From: Streptomyces sp. R44
GTDB taxonomy: Bacteria > Actinomycetota > Actinomycetes > Streptomycetales > Streptomycetaceae
Length of the DNA: 64,000 nucleotides
Assembly: GCF_041053105.1 (NCBI RefSeq)
Contig: NZ_CP163444.1
Location: 4,526,001 to 4,590,000 of the forward strand
Reading direction: 5' to 3'
This document shows, in pieces, positions 1-7,766 of the stretch; position 1 is the first letter of the stretch, and each line of letters begins with the position of its first letter. The notes beneath the pieces were generated by a model. That model made no database searches. It was not told where the DNA came from and saw only the letters and a list, made by a program, of their open reading frames with translations. Both the position numbers and the translations under genes were made by a program.

Positions 1-13
1 CCCCCGCGGCAGA

Positions 14-32
14 CCCCGCCTCTCGGGCGGGG
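14..32. terminator. GC-rich stem-loop after the TerD-nuclease gene
   Basis: A 7-bp stem (14-20 with 26-32, loop TCTCG) lies 30 bp beyond the stop codon of the minus-strand gene ending at 62. There is no T-tract, as is common for Streptomyces terminators. Assignment rests on position only. Confidence 0.45.
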
Positions 33-61
33 CCCACGGGGTGCACTGAGGACGACCGGGC

Positions 62-2167
62 TCACTCGCTCCCGGAAGGAGCGGCGGCGGACCGTGCCCG
101 CGGCGCCCGCCGCTGCTCGAACTGGCCGAGATGCGTGACCACCGAGCCGTAGAAGCGGTCGACCGCCTCGTCGATGCTGCGGATGAAGCCCGACTCCGTA
201 CTGCCCCGGCTGTTCCCCATGCCCTTGAAGAGCGACAGCCGGAAGCCCGTGATGACCGCACCGTCCCTGCTGTCCTTGGGCAGCAGATCACCCGGCTCGG
301 GCCGCAGCCGCTCCAGCGTCCCCCGGGGCCCGCTCCGGCCCTCCAGGAGCGTTTCCACATGCAGGTCGGCGGGGGCGTCCTCCAGGACCCGCAGGAGCCG
401 CTTCGCGACCGAGAGCGGGTAGGCGCCCTCCGGGGCGGGCACGTCGATGGACGTACGGATCTTCCCGGTGCGGAGGTCCGCGGTGAGGGACAGGATGCTC
501 TGCGCGCCGTCGACCCGCAGCTCCGCGGAGAGCTTCCCCTCCTCGCAGAGCCGGTCGGCCAGCTCCGTACGCCGGGACTTGGGGTCGGTGCCGCGCCTGG
601 CCCGCTGCACCGGCAGGGTCTTCTGCCCGAGCTCGCCGCCCAGCCGCAGACAGACCTGACGGATCAGCCGCTCCCAGCTCTCCACGACCTCCACCGCGCG
701 GGGGTCGCCCTGGCACAGGGTCTCGGCGTCGATCCCGTTGCGTACGGGCACCCAGGACGGACCCATGTTCTGGAAGCCGTGACAGCCGGAGTTCTCGTGC
801 TGGAGGTAGTGGAGCAGCTCCTGGAGGAGCCAGGCGTGGGCGGCGTTGCCCACGCCTTCGTGCCGGATCAGCATCTGGGCCTGGTGGGCCACTTCGGCCC
901 ACGAGAGGTGCCAGAGCGAGACCTTGTGCTTGCGCCGGCCGTCCGTCTTGACCTCGACGAGCGGACTGCCCTCCAGGGCCACGTCGTTGGACAGGGTGAT
1001 GACGGCCTCGTACCCGCGACGGGCCGCGATGTCCATGTAGTTCTGGACCTGCTCCGACTTCAGCGGATTGCCGTTGGTCTTGGTCTCGACGAGCGCCGTC
1101 CAGAGCTTCCCGGCCCGCTCCGTCCGGATGACACCGTCAGGGCGCTTCGGGCTGTCCCCGTGAGGGAGCGACACCTCGGTGAAGGTCTGCATCCGGCCCG
1201 CGGGCGCCCCGAAACCGGCGGTGAGGCGCCGGCCGAACTCCGGGACCTCCGCCATCACCGAGAGCAGCACCGAGGTCGCGCGCACCTCGCGCTCACGGTC
1301 GCTCTTGTACGAGGGGACGGGGAAGAGCCGCGCGGGCTTCCAGCTGTCGTTCTCGGCCAGGGACTTCTTCGCGGCCTTGGGGAGCGTGACCTTCTTCTTG
1401 GCGGTCCGCGCACCACGTCGCCGGGCGGGTGCGGGCGTCGCACCGGCCGCGGAGGAGGCGGGGGCGGCGGACTCGGGTCCGGACTGCGCGGGGATGAGGG
1501 CGGGGCCGGCGGCCTGCGGACCGGGTGCCGCGGCGGGGTCCGCGGAGGGGACGGCGGCGGCGGGTTCTCCCTGTCCTGCCCCGGTCTCGCCCTCTTCCCC
1601 GGTCTCCCCTTCCTCGGTCTCGTCCCCTTCGTCGACGGTGATGCCGAAGTCGGTGGCGAGTCCGGCGAGTCCGGTCTCGTACCCCTGTCCGACGGCACGG
1701 AACTTCCACTCGTCGTTCCGCCGGTAGAGCTCACCGAAGATGAACGCCGTCTCGATCGTGGCGTCCTCGATGGAGAAGCCGAGCAGCGCCTCGCCCGAAC
1801 GGTCGGAGACCGTCATGCGCAGGTCGTCCAGATCGCCGAAGCAGCCGCCGTACTGGCTCGCCGCCACCACGATCGTGGTGACGTCCTCGGGGATCGCCGT
1901 GAGGTCCAGGCTGATCCGGTCCTCGCTGCCGTTCTCCGTCGGGACCTTGCCGAGCAGCTGCACGCTGCCGTCCTCGGCGGCGGGGTGGTTGTAGAAGTAG
2001 AAGTCGGTGTCCCCGCGTACCTTGCCACTGCCGTCGACGAGCAGCACCGAGACGTCCGCGTCACCGTCTCCCGTCGCGCTGCTCCAGCTCAGACCGACGA
2101 CGACCGCGCCGGTGTCTTCGCTGAGGGTGGCCAGCCCGATGTTGGCTCCCTTGGACATCTCGTGCAT
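62..2167 (-). CDS. TerD-domain protein fused to a PD-(D/E)XK nuclease-like region
   Basis: Predicted cytoplasmic protein of 701 aa. Residues 1-185 are a TerD domain, the calcium-binding fold of tellurite/stress proteins; it starts MHEMSKGANIGL and keeps the acidic GDGDADVSVLLVD and GDLDDLRM segments. An acidic then Ala/Pro-rich linker (about 180-265) leads to a basic segment (RRRGARTAKKK) and a C-terminal region. There RPDGVI (D344) and VETK (E361, K363), followed by a Gln-rich helix and a VITLSND strand, match the PD-(D/E)XK nuclease core. I chose ATG 2167 because GGGGGGA sits just upstream; ATG 2158 is the alternative. The open frame continues upstream to 2710, but that part reads as low-complexity Arg/Pro antisense of the YCII gene. 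TerD fusions to nuclease domains are known in Ter systems; the substrate here is unknown. Confidence 0.85.
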   Translation of the reverse strand: MHEMSKGANIGLATLSEDTGAVVVGLSWSSATGDGDADVSVLLVDGSGKVRGDTDFYFYNHPAAEDGSVQLLGKVPTENGSEDRISLDLTAIPEDVTTIVVAASQYGGCFGDLDDLRMTVSDRSGEALLGFSIEDATIETAFIFGELYRRNDEWKFRAVGQGYETGLAGLATDFGITVDEGDETEEGETGEEGETGAGQGEPAAAVPSADPAAAPGPQAAGPALIPAQSGPESAAPASSAAGATPAPARRRGARTAKKKVTLPKAAKKSLAENDSWKPARLFPVPSYKSDREREVRATSVLLSVMAEVPEFGRRLTAGFGAPAGRMQTFTEVSLPHGDSPKRPDGVIRTERAGKLWTALVETKTNGNPLKSEQVQNYMDIAARRGYEAVITLSNDVALEGSPLVEVKTDGRRKHKVSLWHLSWAEVAHQAQMLIRHEGVGNAAHAWLLQELLHYLQHENSGCHGFQNMGPSWVPVRNGIDAETLCQGDPRAVEVVESWERLIRQVCLRLGGELGQKTLPVQRARRGTDPKSRRTELADRLCEEGKLSAELRVDGAQSILSLTADLRTGKIRTSIDVPAPEGAYPLSVAKRLLRVLEDAPADLHVETLLEGRSGPRGTLERLRPEPGDLLPKDSRDGAVITGFRLSLFKGMGNSRGSTESGFIRSIDEAVDRFYGSVVTHLGQFEQRRAPRARSAAAPSGSE

Positions 2168-2373
2168 GTGTCCCCCCGGACCCTCGCGATGTGTTGTGCG
2201 CCCCGGGGGAACCGTAGCGTCCGCAACGAAAGGTCGGGGAGGAACTGTGAAAGTCGGACGAACATGGGGGGCTGGGGGCTGGGCGTGTCGGGAGCGGCTT
2301 CGTGCGCGTGCGGCCGGGAGAAGCCCCGAGCGGCCTCGTGCGGCGTGTTCGGGGCTTCGCGTCCGGCCGGGAC

Positions 2374-2790
2374 TCAGTCCTGGCTCGGGCCCGTCTCGTC
2401 GATCGGGCGGATGACCACCGGGTAGTCCGGGGAGCCGGGCGGGACCGGGCAGCGGGCGACCTGGGCGGCGATCTCCGTGACGCGGGCCAGGGAGTCGCAG
2501 TCGAGGACCCAGTAGCCGGCGAGGACCTCCTTGGTCTCGGCGTACGGGCCGTCCGTGACGACCGGCTCGCCCTGGGCGTCCACCGTGACGAAGCGGGTCG
2601 TGGACGGGGCGGCGAGGCCCTGGGCGTCTACCATCTCGCCGCGCGCGGAGACGTCCGCGTTGATCGCGTTCATGTGGTCGAACATGGCCTGGAGCTGCGT
2701 CTTGTCCCACGCGGGGTACCGCGCCGAGCCGCGGCCCGTCATCGCCTCGTAGTCGGCCTGCGCTCCCTGGACCATCACCAGGTACTTCAT
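2374..2790 (-). CDS. YCII-domain protein
   Basis: A 138-aa protein beginning MKYLVMVQG with the typical YCII pattern: the N-terminal strand, a middle region with FVTVDAQGEPVVTDGPYAETKE, and WVLDCDSLARVTEIAAQV. This is the family often annotated as YciI-like or DGPF-domain. These are small ferredoxin-like-fold proteins, sometimes fused to sigma factors; function is generally unproven. The start has a GAGGAGG ribosome site close upstream. It is transcribed away from the MarC-like gene and lies upstream of the TerD-nuclease gene in the same direction, with about 200 bp between them. Confidence 0.85.
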   Translation of the reverse strand: MKYLVMVQGAQADYEAMTGRGSARYPAWDKTQLQAMFDHMNAINADVSARGEMVDAQGLAAPSTTRFVTVDAQGEPVVTDGPYAETKEVLAGYWVLDCDSLARVTEIAAQVARCPVPPGSPDYPVVIRPIDETGPSQD

Positions 2791-2911
2791 GACGTCCTCC
2801 TCGTCGATCTCTGCGATTACTGCCTCTCGCAGCAGAGTCGGAGCCGGGCCGCCGTTCTCGACACCGCGCGGACGGAAACCGGGAAAGCCGGAGAAATCAC
2901 TCGACCGCCCC

Positions 2912-3565
2912 ATGGCGCCGGTCAAGATCTGCGATGTGAACGCACTCACCTTCTCCGCCGCCTTCATCGCCTTCTTCTCCGTCGTCGGACCCCCGAAGGT
3001 GCTCCTCGCCTTCGCCGGCCTCGCCCAGGTCCACGACGTCCGCCAGCTGCGGCTCATCGCGCTCATCTCCTCCGGCGCGGCCGTCCTCGTCGGGCTCGTC
3101 ACCGGCATCACCGCGCCCTGGCTGCTCGACCTCTTCCACATCAGCACACCCGCCCTCCAGCTCGCGGGCGGCGTCATCTTCTTCATCTACGCCGTCGGCC
3201 TCGTCCTCGGCCTCCACCTCGGCTCCGACGGCACCCACCAGGACTCCCCCGACCTGGTCAGCGGGGTGCGCGAACTGCTCATGCCGTACGTCGTGAGCCC
3301 GCTCGCCATGACCGCCGTCCTCATCGAGGCCGCCGCCCGCGACTCCGTCAGCTGGCGCTCGACGGTCGTCGGCGCGTACGTGTCCGTCATCGCCCTCGAC
3401 CTCGTCTGCGTCCTGCTCCTCACCCGGATCCTGCGCCGCACCCACCACGCCACGATCGAGCTCCTCGGCCGCCTGCTCGGCCTGCTGCTCGCCGCCGTCG
3501 GCGTCGACCTGGTCCTCGACGGGCTCTACGACCTGGGAGTGCCCGGCCTGGGCACCCGCCATTAG
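2912..3565 (+). CDS. MarC-family integral membrane protein
   Basis: A 217-aa hydrophobic protein with about six membrane segments. It has the MarC/YhgN-like layout: ALTFSAAFIAFFSVVGPPKVLLAFAGL at the N-terminus, a second hydrophobic pair near residues 45-85, and a conserved loop LMPYVVSPLAM near residue 130. MarC proteins are membrane proteins of unknown transport role; the old link to multiple antibiotic resistance is not supported. ATG 2912 is chosen at the point where family-like sequence begins, but it has no clear ribosome site. GTG 2936 is possible. It is convergent with the winged-helix gene, leaving only 9 bp. Confidence 0.75.
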   Translation: MAPVKICDVNALTFSAAFIAFFSVVGPPKVLLAFAGLAQVHDVRQLRLIALISSGAAVLVGLVTGITAPWLLDLFHISTPALQLAGGVIFFIYAVGLVLGLHLGSDGTHQDSPDLVSGVRELLMPYVVSPLAMTAVLIEAAARDSVSWRSTVVGAYVSVIALDLVCVLLLTRILRRTHHATIELLGRLLGLLLAAVGVDLVLDGLYDLGVPGLGTRH

Positions 3566-3574
3566 ACGACCCGG

Positions 3575-4759
3575 TCAGGAGCCGCTCAGCTCCCGCTCCA
3601 GCGGCGTCCGGAAGCGGGGCGTCACCCGTACGTCCCCCAGCCACCCCGCGAGCCGCTCCTCCTCGGCCCCGATCGCCCGCTCCGCCTCCGCGCCCACGTC
3701 GGCCAGGAGCCGGCGGGCGAGGGAGCCGTCCGGGCGCTGCGCCCAGCCGCCGACGATCCGGCCGTTCCACCACACCGTCGGCCCGACGTTCCCGCTGCGG
3801 TCGTACAGCGCCGCCCGGTACTCCGGGTCCAGGTACCAATCACGCCCCCGCCACCCCATCGCCGTCGGGTCGAGCGCGGGCAGCAGCGCCGCCCACGGTT
3901 CCGGCTCCGGTACGGGCCCGAGGTCCTCCGGCAGCACGAAGGCCGCCCCCTCCGCGACCGTCACCCGCACCGCCCCCACCGCCGCGAGCGCCTTGCGGAC
4001 GTCCGTGACCTTCCACCCCGTCCACCACGTCAGGTCCGCCTCGGTCGCCGGCCCGCACGCCCCGAGCCACCGCCCGAGCAGCTCGGCCCGCGCCTCCGCC
4101 GGATCCTGTACGGGACGGGCCTCGGCGGTCGCCCACCGGAAGCGGCTCGACGTCCACGAACCCTGCGGCCGGCCCCGTACGATCCGGCCCTCCATGCCCA
4201 GCACCCGCAGCACCCGGCTCGCCACGGACTGGACCCCCTCCTGACGGGTCCCCGGCCCGTACACGTACGTCGACCTCAACCTCGGTACGGCCTCGCCGAG
4301 TTCGGCCCCCGTCGCCTCGCCCCGCGCGCCCAGCTCGGCGAGGACGAGCCGCTCGGTCTCCGCCAGCCAGTCCCCGTCGAAGGCGCTGCCGGCCGCCAAG
4401 TGCTTGAGGAGCGTGGTCCGTTCGCGGACCGCGGCCGCTTCGGTCGTCGAGGCCTGGACGGCGGTGGCGAGGGAGGACGGGAAGACGAAGACCGTGTGCC
4501 GCATCCCGTGCATACGGACCAGGGACCCGTCCTCGTACAGCGCCCGCTCCACCGCCGCCACCGGCTCGACGCCCTTCGCCGACCGCGCCGCCACCGCGAG
4601 GAACACGCTCGCCGGATCCGTCGCGTGCAGCGCCACCAGCGCGCCCCCGACCTCCGCCGCGGACCCCGCCCGCGCGCCCCCGGCCAGCCGGTGCCGTACC
4701 CCGAGCCGGGCCCGCCGCTCGGCCGCGTCGATGAACCTCGTGTCTCCCATGGGCCCCAT
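3575..4759 (-). CDS. Winged-helix (HTH_42/AlkZ-like) protein
   Basis: A 394-aa cytoplasmic protein of the winged-helix DNA-binding family that also contains the AlkZ/YcaQ DNA glycosylases. The three-winged-helix layout is recognisable: an N-terminal RRARLGVRHRL helix, WWTGWKVTDVRKAL near 240, and the C-terminal LDPTAMGWRGRDWYL and VGPTVWWNGRIVGGW segments. The characterised glycosylases have a QxQ or QxD motif after the first helix; here the aligned segment reads LHATDP, so both positions differ. It therefore belongs to the fold, but repair activity is doubtful. ATG 4759 follows the hydrolase stop by 6 bp on the same strand, so the two may be co-transcribed, hydrolase first. ATG 4750 is an alternative start. 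Confidence 0.75.
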   Translation of the reverse strand: MGPMGDTRFIDAAERRARLGVRHRLAGGARAGSAAEVGGALVALHATDPASVFLAVAARSAKGVEPVAAVERALYEDGSLVRMHGMRHTVFVFPSSLATAVQASTTEAAAVRERTTLLKHLAAGSAFDGDWLAETERLVLAELGARGEATGAELGEAVPRLRSTYVYGPGTRQEGVQSVASRVLRVLGMEGRIVRGRPQGSWTSSRFRWATAEARPVQDPAEARAELLGRWLGACGPATEADLTWWTGWKVTDVRKALAAVGAVRVTVAEGAAFVLPEDLGPVPEPEPWAALLPALDPTAMGWRGRDWYLDPEYRAALYDRSGNVGPTVWWNGRIVGGWAQRPDGSLARRLLADVGAEAERAIGAEEERLAGWLGDVRVTPRFRTPLERELSGS

Positions 4760-4765
4760 GATGAG

Positions 4766-5557
4766 TCAGGCCCCCAGGAACTCCGTCACCGTCTTCACGA
4801 ACTCGTCCTCCTTCTCGAAGAACATGACGTGCCCGGCGTCGATCTCGGCGTACGTGCTGCGGGCGATCGCCGCGTGCAGCTCCCGGCTGTTCTCCACCGG
4901 GACGGTCGCGTCCTGCGTGCCGCCGATGACCAGCGTCTCCGCCGTGATCCGGGGCAGCAGCCCGCGGATGTCGACCCCGAGGTCGAGCGCCACGTGCCGC
5001 AGGGTGCCCGGGGTGGGCGGCATGTTCGGGATGAGCGCCTCGACGCCCTCGCGGCCGATCCCGTTGAGGAAGTCGCGGCTGAACCCGGTCATCGTCACGC
5101 TCCGCCCGAACCCCGCCGGGTCGTACGCGCCGAGCCGCTGCCACAGCGTGAACAGGTTCCGCAGGTACTCGTCGCCGTCGGTGTACGCCCACCCCGCCAC
5201 GAGCACGAGGCGCTCGACCAGGTCCGGACGGAGGGCGGCGACGGCCGCCGACACCGGGGCCCCCATCGAGAACCCGAGCAGATCGACCGGGCCGGTGCCC
5301 GCGTCCTCGATGACCGCGACGATCTGCGCGGCGAGCGTCTCGACGGTCAGCGGGCCGCCGTCGTCGACGGTCCGGTCGGCGCCGGACAGGTCCAGGGTGA
5401 TCACCCGGCGGCCGGCCGTGAAACGGGGCGCGGTCCGGCCCCAGTTGATGACGGCGCCCCCCGAGCCGGTGCCATGGACGAGGAGGAGGGCGGGGCCGGC
5501 GCCCGAACCCTCGATGTCGTAGTGGACGCGGGCGGTGCCGACGGTGACGGTGGCCAT
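4766..5557 (-). CDS. Alpha/beta hydrolase
   Basis: A 263-aa alpha/beta-hydrolase-fold enzyme. The oxyanion segment VHGTGSGG is near residue 28, the nucleophile elbow GFSMG places Ser97, an acid lies in the GGTQDATVP segment, and the catalytic His is in DAGHVMFF near residue 245. No signal peptide is present, so it is cytoplasmic. The substrate cannot be read from sequence. ATG 5557 has a GGGAG site at good distance. The gene is divergent from the XRE regulator at 5783; the shared 225-bp region carries two 16-bp direct repeats, suggesting the regulator controls the pair (inference). Confidence 0.85.
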   Translation of the reverse strand: MATVTVGTARVHYDIEGSGAGPALLLVHGTGSGGAVINWGRTAPRFTAGRRVITLDLSGADRTVDDGGPLTVETLAAQIVAVIEDAGTGPVDLLGFSMGAPVSAAVAALRPDLVERLVLVAGWAYTDGDEYLRNLFTLWQRLGAYDPAGFGRSVTMTGFSRDFLNGIGREGVEALIPNMPPTPGTLRHVALDLGVDIRGLLPRITAETLVIGGTQDATVPVENSRELHAAIARSTYAEIDAGHVMFFEKEDEFVKTVTEFLGA

Positions 5558-5684
5558 GATCTGTGCTCCCGGTGGTGAACCTGCTGGGGCGGCCCCTCCG
5601 GCGGAGGCGGTCGCTGCCTGACACCGAGGACTCTGCCGACCACCGAAAGCCGACGGGAGAGCCCTTCCGACCCTGGGACCGGGA

Positions 5685-5756
5685 GTCCCTGGATACGGCC
5701 CCGCCCCGTCCCCCGGGGCGGCGCGACCCGGGGACCGCCGGTCCCTGGATACGGCC
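5685..5756. repeat. Two identical 16-bp direct repeats between divergent genes
   Basis: GTCCCTGGATACGGCC occurs at 5685-5700 and again at 5741-5756, 56 bp start to start, in the divergent promoter region of the hydrolase and XRE-regulator genes. Exact repeats at this position are candidate operator sites, most simply for the adjacent regulator. Confidence 0.7.
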
Positions 5757-5782
5757 GCCCGCACACGGCACCATGATCCGGC

Positions 5783-6634
5783 ATGACGATCGACCGCCGT
5801 GAACTCGCCGACTTCCTGCGCCGTTCCCGCGAGCGGGTCCGCCCGCAGGACGCGGGCCTCCCGGCCGGGCCCCGCCGCCGCACCCCCGGACTGCGCCGCG
5901 AGGAGGTCGCCCAGCTCGCGGGCATGTCGGCCGACTACTACATCCGCCTGGAGCAGGCCCGCGGCCCGCAGCCCTCGCCGCAGATGCTCGCCGCGCTGGC
6001 CCGCGCGCTGCGCCTCGACACCGACGAGCGCGACCACCTCCACCTCCTCGCCGGCCACCGCCCGCCGGCCGGCGCCACGACCGGCGACCATGTCGCACCG
6101 GGCCTGCTGCACCTGCTAGACCAGCTGGACACGACCCCCGCGCAGGTCCTGAGCGACCTCGGGGACGTCCTCGCGCAGAACGCGATGGCCCAGTCCCTGC
6201 TGGGCGGGGTGTGCACGGTGTCGGAGCACGGACGGAACGTGGTCTGGCGCTGGTTCGCCGACCCGGCGGCCCGTACGGCGTACCCGGCCGAGGAGCACGC
6301 GTACTACAGCCGCCTCCACGTCGCCGACCTGCGCGCGGCCGTCGGCCGGCGCTCCGGCGACCCGGCCGCCACCCGGCTCGTGGAGCGGCTGCGCGGGGCG
6401 AGCGAGGAGTTCACGGAGCTGTGGGAACGGCACGAGGTGGCGGTCCGCCGGCACAGCCGGATGCGGGTCGCGCATCCGTTGATCGGCGCGGTCGACCTGG
6501 ACTGCCAGGTGCTGCTCGCCCCGGAGGGCGAACAGCGCCTCGTCCTCTTCACCCCGCCGCCGGGCACGGACGCGGGGGAGCGCCTGGCACTGCTCCGGGT
6601 GGTGGGCACGGAACAGTTCACGCCCAGCTCCTAG
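5783..6634 (+). CDS. XRE-family regulator with MmyB-like ligand domain
   Basis: A 283-aa transcription regulator. Residues 10-75 form an XRE helix-turn-helix with the signature LRREEVAQLAGMSADYYIRLEQ. Residues 105-280 are the MmyB-like ligand-binding domain, with VVWRWFADPAARTAYP and the terminal LVLFTPPPGTDAGERLALLRVVG. Such pairs are very common in actinomycetes, usually next to a divergently transcribed enzyme they repress. The MmyB fold has been reported to bind fatty-acid-like ligands in one structure; the ligand here is unknown. The ATG at 5783 leaves both direct repeats upstream of the gene. Confidence 0.9.
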   Translation: MTIDRRELADFLRRSRERVRPQDAGLPAGPRRRTPGLRREEVAQLAGMSADYYIRLEQARGPQPSPQMLAALARALRLDTDERDHLHLLAGHRPPAGATTGDHVAPGLLHLLDQLDTTPAQVLSDLGDVLAQNAMAQSLLGGVCTVSEHGRNVVWRWFADPAARTAYPAEEHAYYSRLHVADLRAAVGRRSGDPAATRLVERLRGASEEFTELWERHEVAVRRHSRMRVAHPLIGAVDLDCQVLLAPEGEQRLVLFTPPPGTDAGERLALLRVVGTEQFTPSS

Positions 6635-6653
6635 GCCGTAGAAGCCTCGCGGC

Positions 6654-7712
6654 TCACCCGGCGGCCCGCTCGCCCAACGGCCGCCGCCGCAGGGTCGGAT
6701 CGGTCAGGTAGGGCGGCCGCCAGGCGCCGTCCGGCTGGTAGAGGTTGGTCCCGGGCGGCACGATCGCGTCGATCCGGTCGAGGGTCTCGTCGGTGAGGAC
6801 GACCGTCGAGCCCTTGAGCAGCCCTTCCAGCTGCTCCATCGTCCGGGGGCCGAGGATCACGGACGTCACGGCCGGGTGCGCGGCGGCGAAGGCGATCGCC
6901 AGCTCGGGCAGGGAGCATCCGATGGACTCGGCGACCTCGACGAGGGCCTCGACGGCGTCGAGCTTGGCGGCGTTCACGGGCAGGGAGGGGTCGAAGCGGT
7001 GCGGGGTGAGCGCGGGCCGCCCGCTGGTGAGGTCGATCGGCCGGCCCTTGCGGTACTTGCCGGTGAGGAAGCCGGAGGCGAGCGGGCTCCAGGTCAGTAC
7101 GCCCATCCCGTACTTCTGGGCGGTGGGCAGCACGGAGGCCTCGACGCCCCGCGCGAGCAGCGAGTAGGGCGGCTGCTCGGACCGGAACCGGCGCAGCCCG
7201 CGCCGCTCGGCGACGGCGTGGGCCTCGACGATCTCCTCGGCGGGGAAGGTGGAGCAGCCGAAGGCCCGGATCTTCCCCTGGCCGACGAGATCACCGAGAA
7301 CATCGAGGGTCTCCTCGACATCGGTCCGGGGATCGGGCCGATGGACCTGATAGAGGTCGATCCACTCCGTCCCGAGCCGCTTGAGGCTGTTCTCGACGGC
7401 GAGCGTGATCCAACGCCGGGAGGAACCGCCCTTGTTGGGTCCCTCGCCGCCCATCGGGAAGTACACCTTGGTGGCGAGGACGGTCGCCTCACGGCGCCGG
7501 GGGTCGCGCAGCGCCTTGCCGACGATCTCCTCGGACTCGCCGGCCGAGTACATGTCGGCCGTGTCGACGAAGTTGATGCCCTGGTCGAGGGCTGCATGGA
7601 TGATCCGTACGGACTCCTGGTGGTCCGGATTGCCGACCGCCCCGAACATCATGGTGCCGAGGCAGTAGGTGCTGACGTCGATCCCGGTCCCGCCGAGTAC
7701 CCGATAGCGCAT
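6654..7712 (-). CDS. Aldo/keto reductase
   Basis: A 352-aa NADPH-dependent aldo/keto reductase with a complete catalytic tetrad: Asp50, Tyr55 (DTADMY), Lys82 (ATKVY) and His124 (YQVHRPD). The C-terminal cofactor segment ITSVILGPRTMEQLE-like sequence is present as VTSVILGPRTMEQL. It resembles the YajO/YdjG-like subclass that reduces small aldehydes or ketones. The start codon lies six bases after a TAGAGT -10 box, so the message is probably leaderless. The promoter has MerR-type architecture, which suggests induction by an electrophile-sensing MerR regulator located elsewhere (inference). Confidence 0.92.
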   Translation of the reverse strand: MRYRVLGGTGIDVSTYCLGTMMFGAVGNPDHQESVRIIHAALDQGINFVDTADMYSAGESEEIVGKALRDPRRREATVLATKVYFPMGGEGPNKGGSSRRWITLAVENSLKRLGTEWIDLYQVHRPDPRTDVEETLDVLGDLVGQGKIRAFGCSTFPAEEIVEAHAVAERRGLRRFRSEQPPYSLLARGVEASVLPTAQKYGMGVLTWSPLASGFLTGKYRKGRPIDLTSGRPALTPHRFDPSLPVNAAKLDAVEALVEVAESIGCSLPELAIAFAAAHPAVTSVILGPRTMEQLEGLLKGSTVVLTDETLDRIDAIVPPGTNLYQPDGAWRPPYLTDPTLRRRPLGERAAG

Positions 7713-7718
7713 GCGCGC

Positions 7719-7749
7719 ACTCTAGGGAGTGGAGTGCACTCCAAGGCAA
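7719..7749 (-). promoter_or_regulatory. MerR-type promoter of the aldo/keto reductase gene
   Basis: On the minus strand, TTGCCT (7749-7744) and TAGAGT (7724-7719) are separated by exactly 19 bp, the overlong spacing typical of MerR-regulated promoters. The spacer contains the perfect 12-bp palindrome GGAGTGCACTCC at 7731-7742. The ATG follows the -10 by six bases. Confidence 0.75.
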
Positions 7750-7766
7750 GGGCTTCAAAGCCCTTG
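7747..7766. terminator. Inverted repeat overlapping the end of the hydrolase gene
   Basis: CAAGGGCTT (7747-7755) and AAGCCCTTG (7758-7766) form a 9-bp inverted repeat spanning the stop codon of the upstream minus-strand hydrolase. It could end that transcript before the reductase promoter, but the loop is short and there is no T-run. Confidence 0.4.

Noticed and set aside
131..2425. A 764-aa plus-strand open frame opposite the TerD-nuclease gene
   Set aside because: It is antisense to a protein with clear TerD homology and shows no domain of its own.
2168..2710. Upstream extension of the TerD-nuclease reading frame to 2710
   Set aside because: This part is Arg/Pro/Gly low-complexity sequence antisense to no homologue and overlaps the YCII gene; TerD homology and a ribosome site start at 2167.
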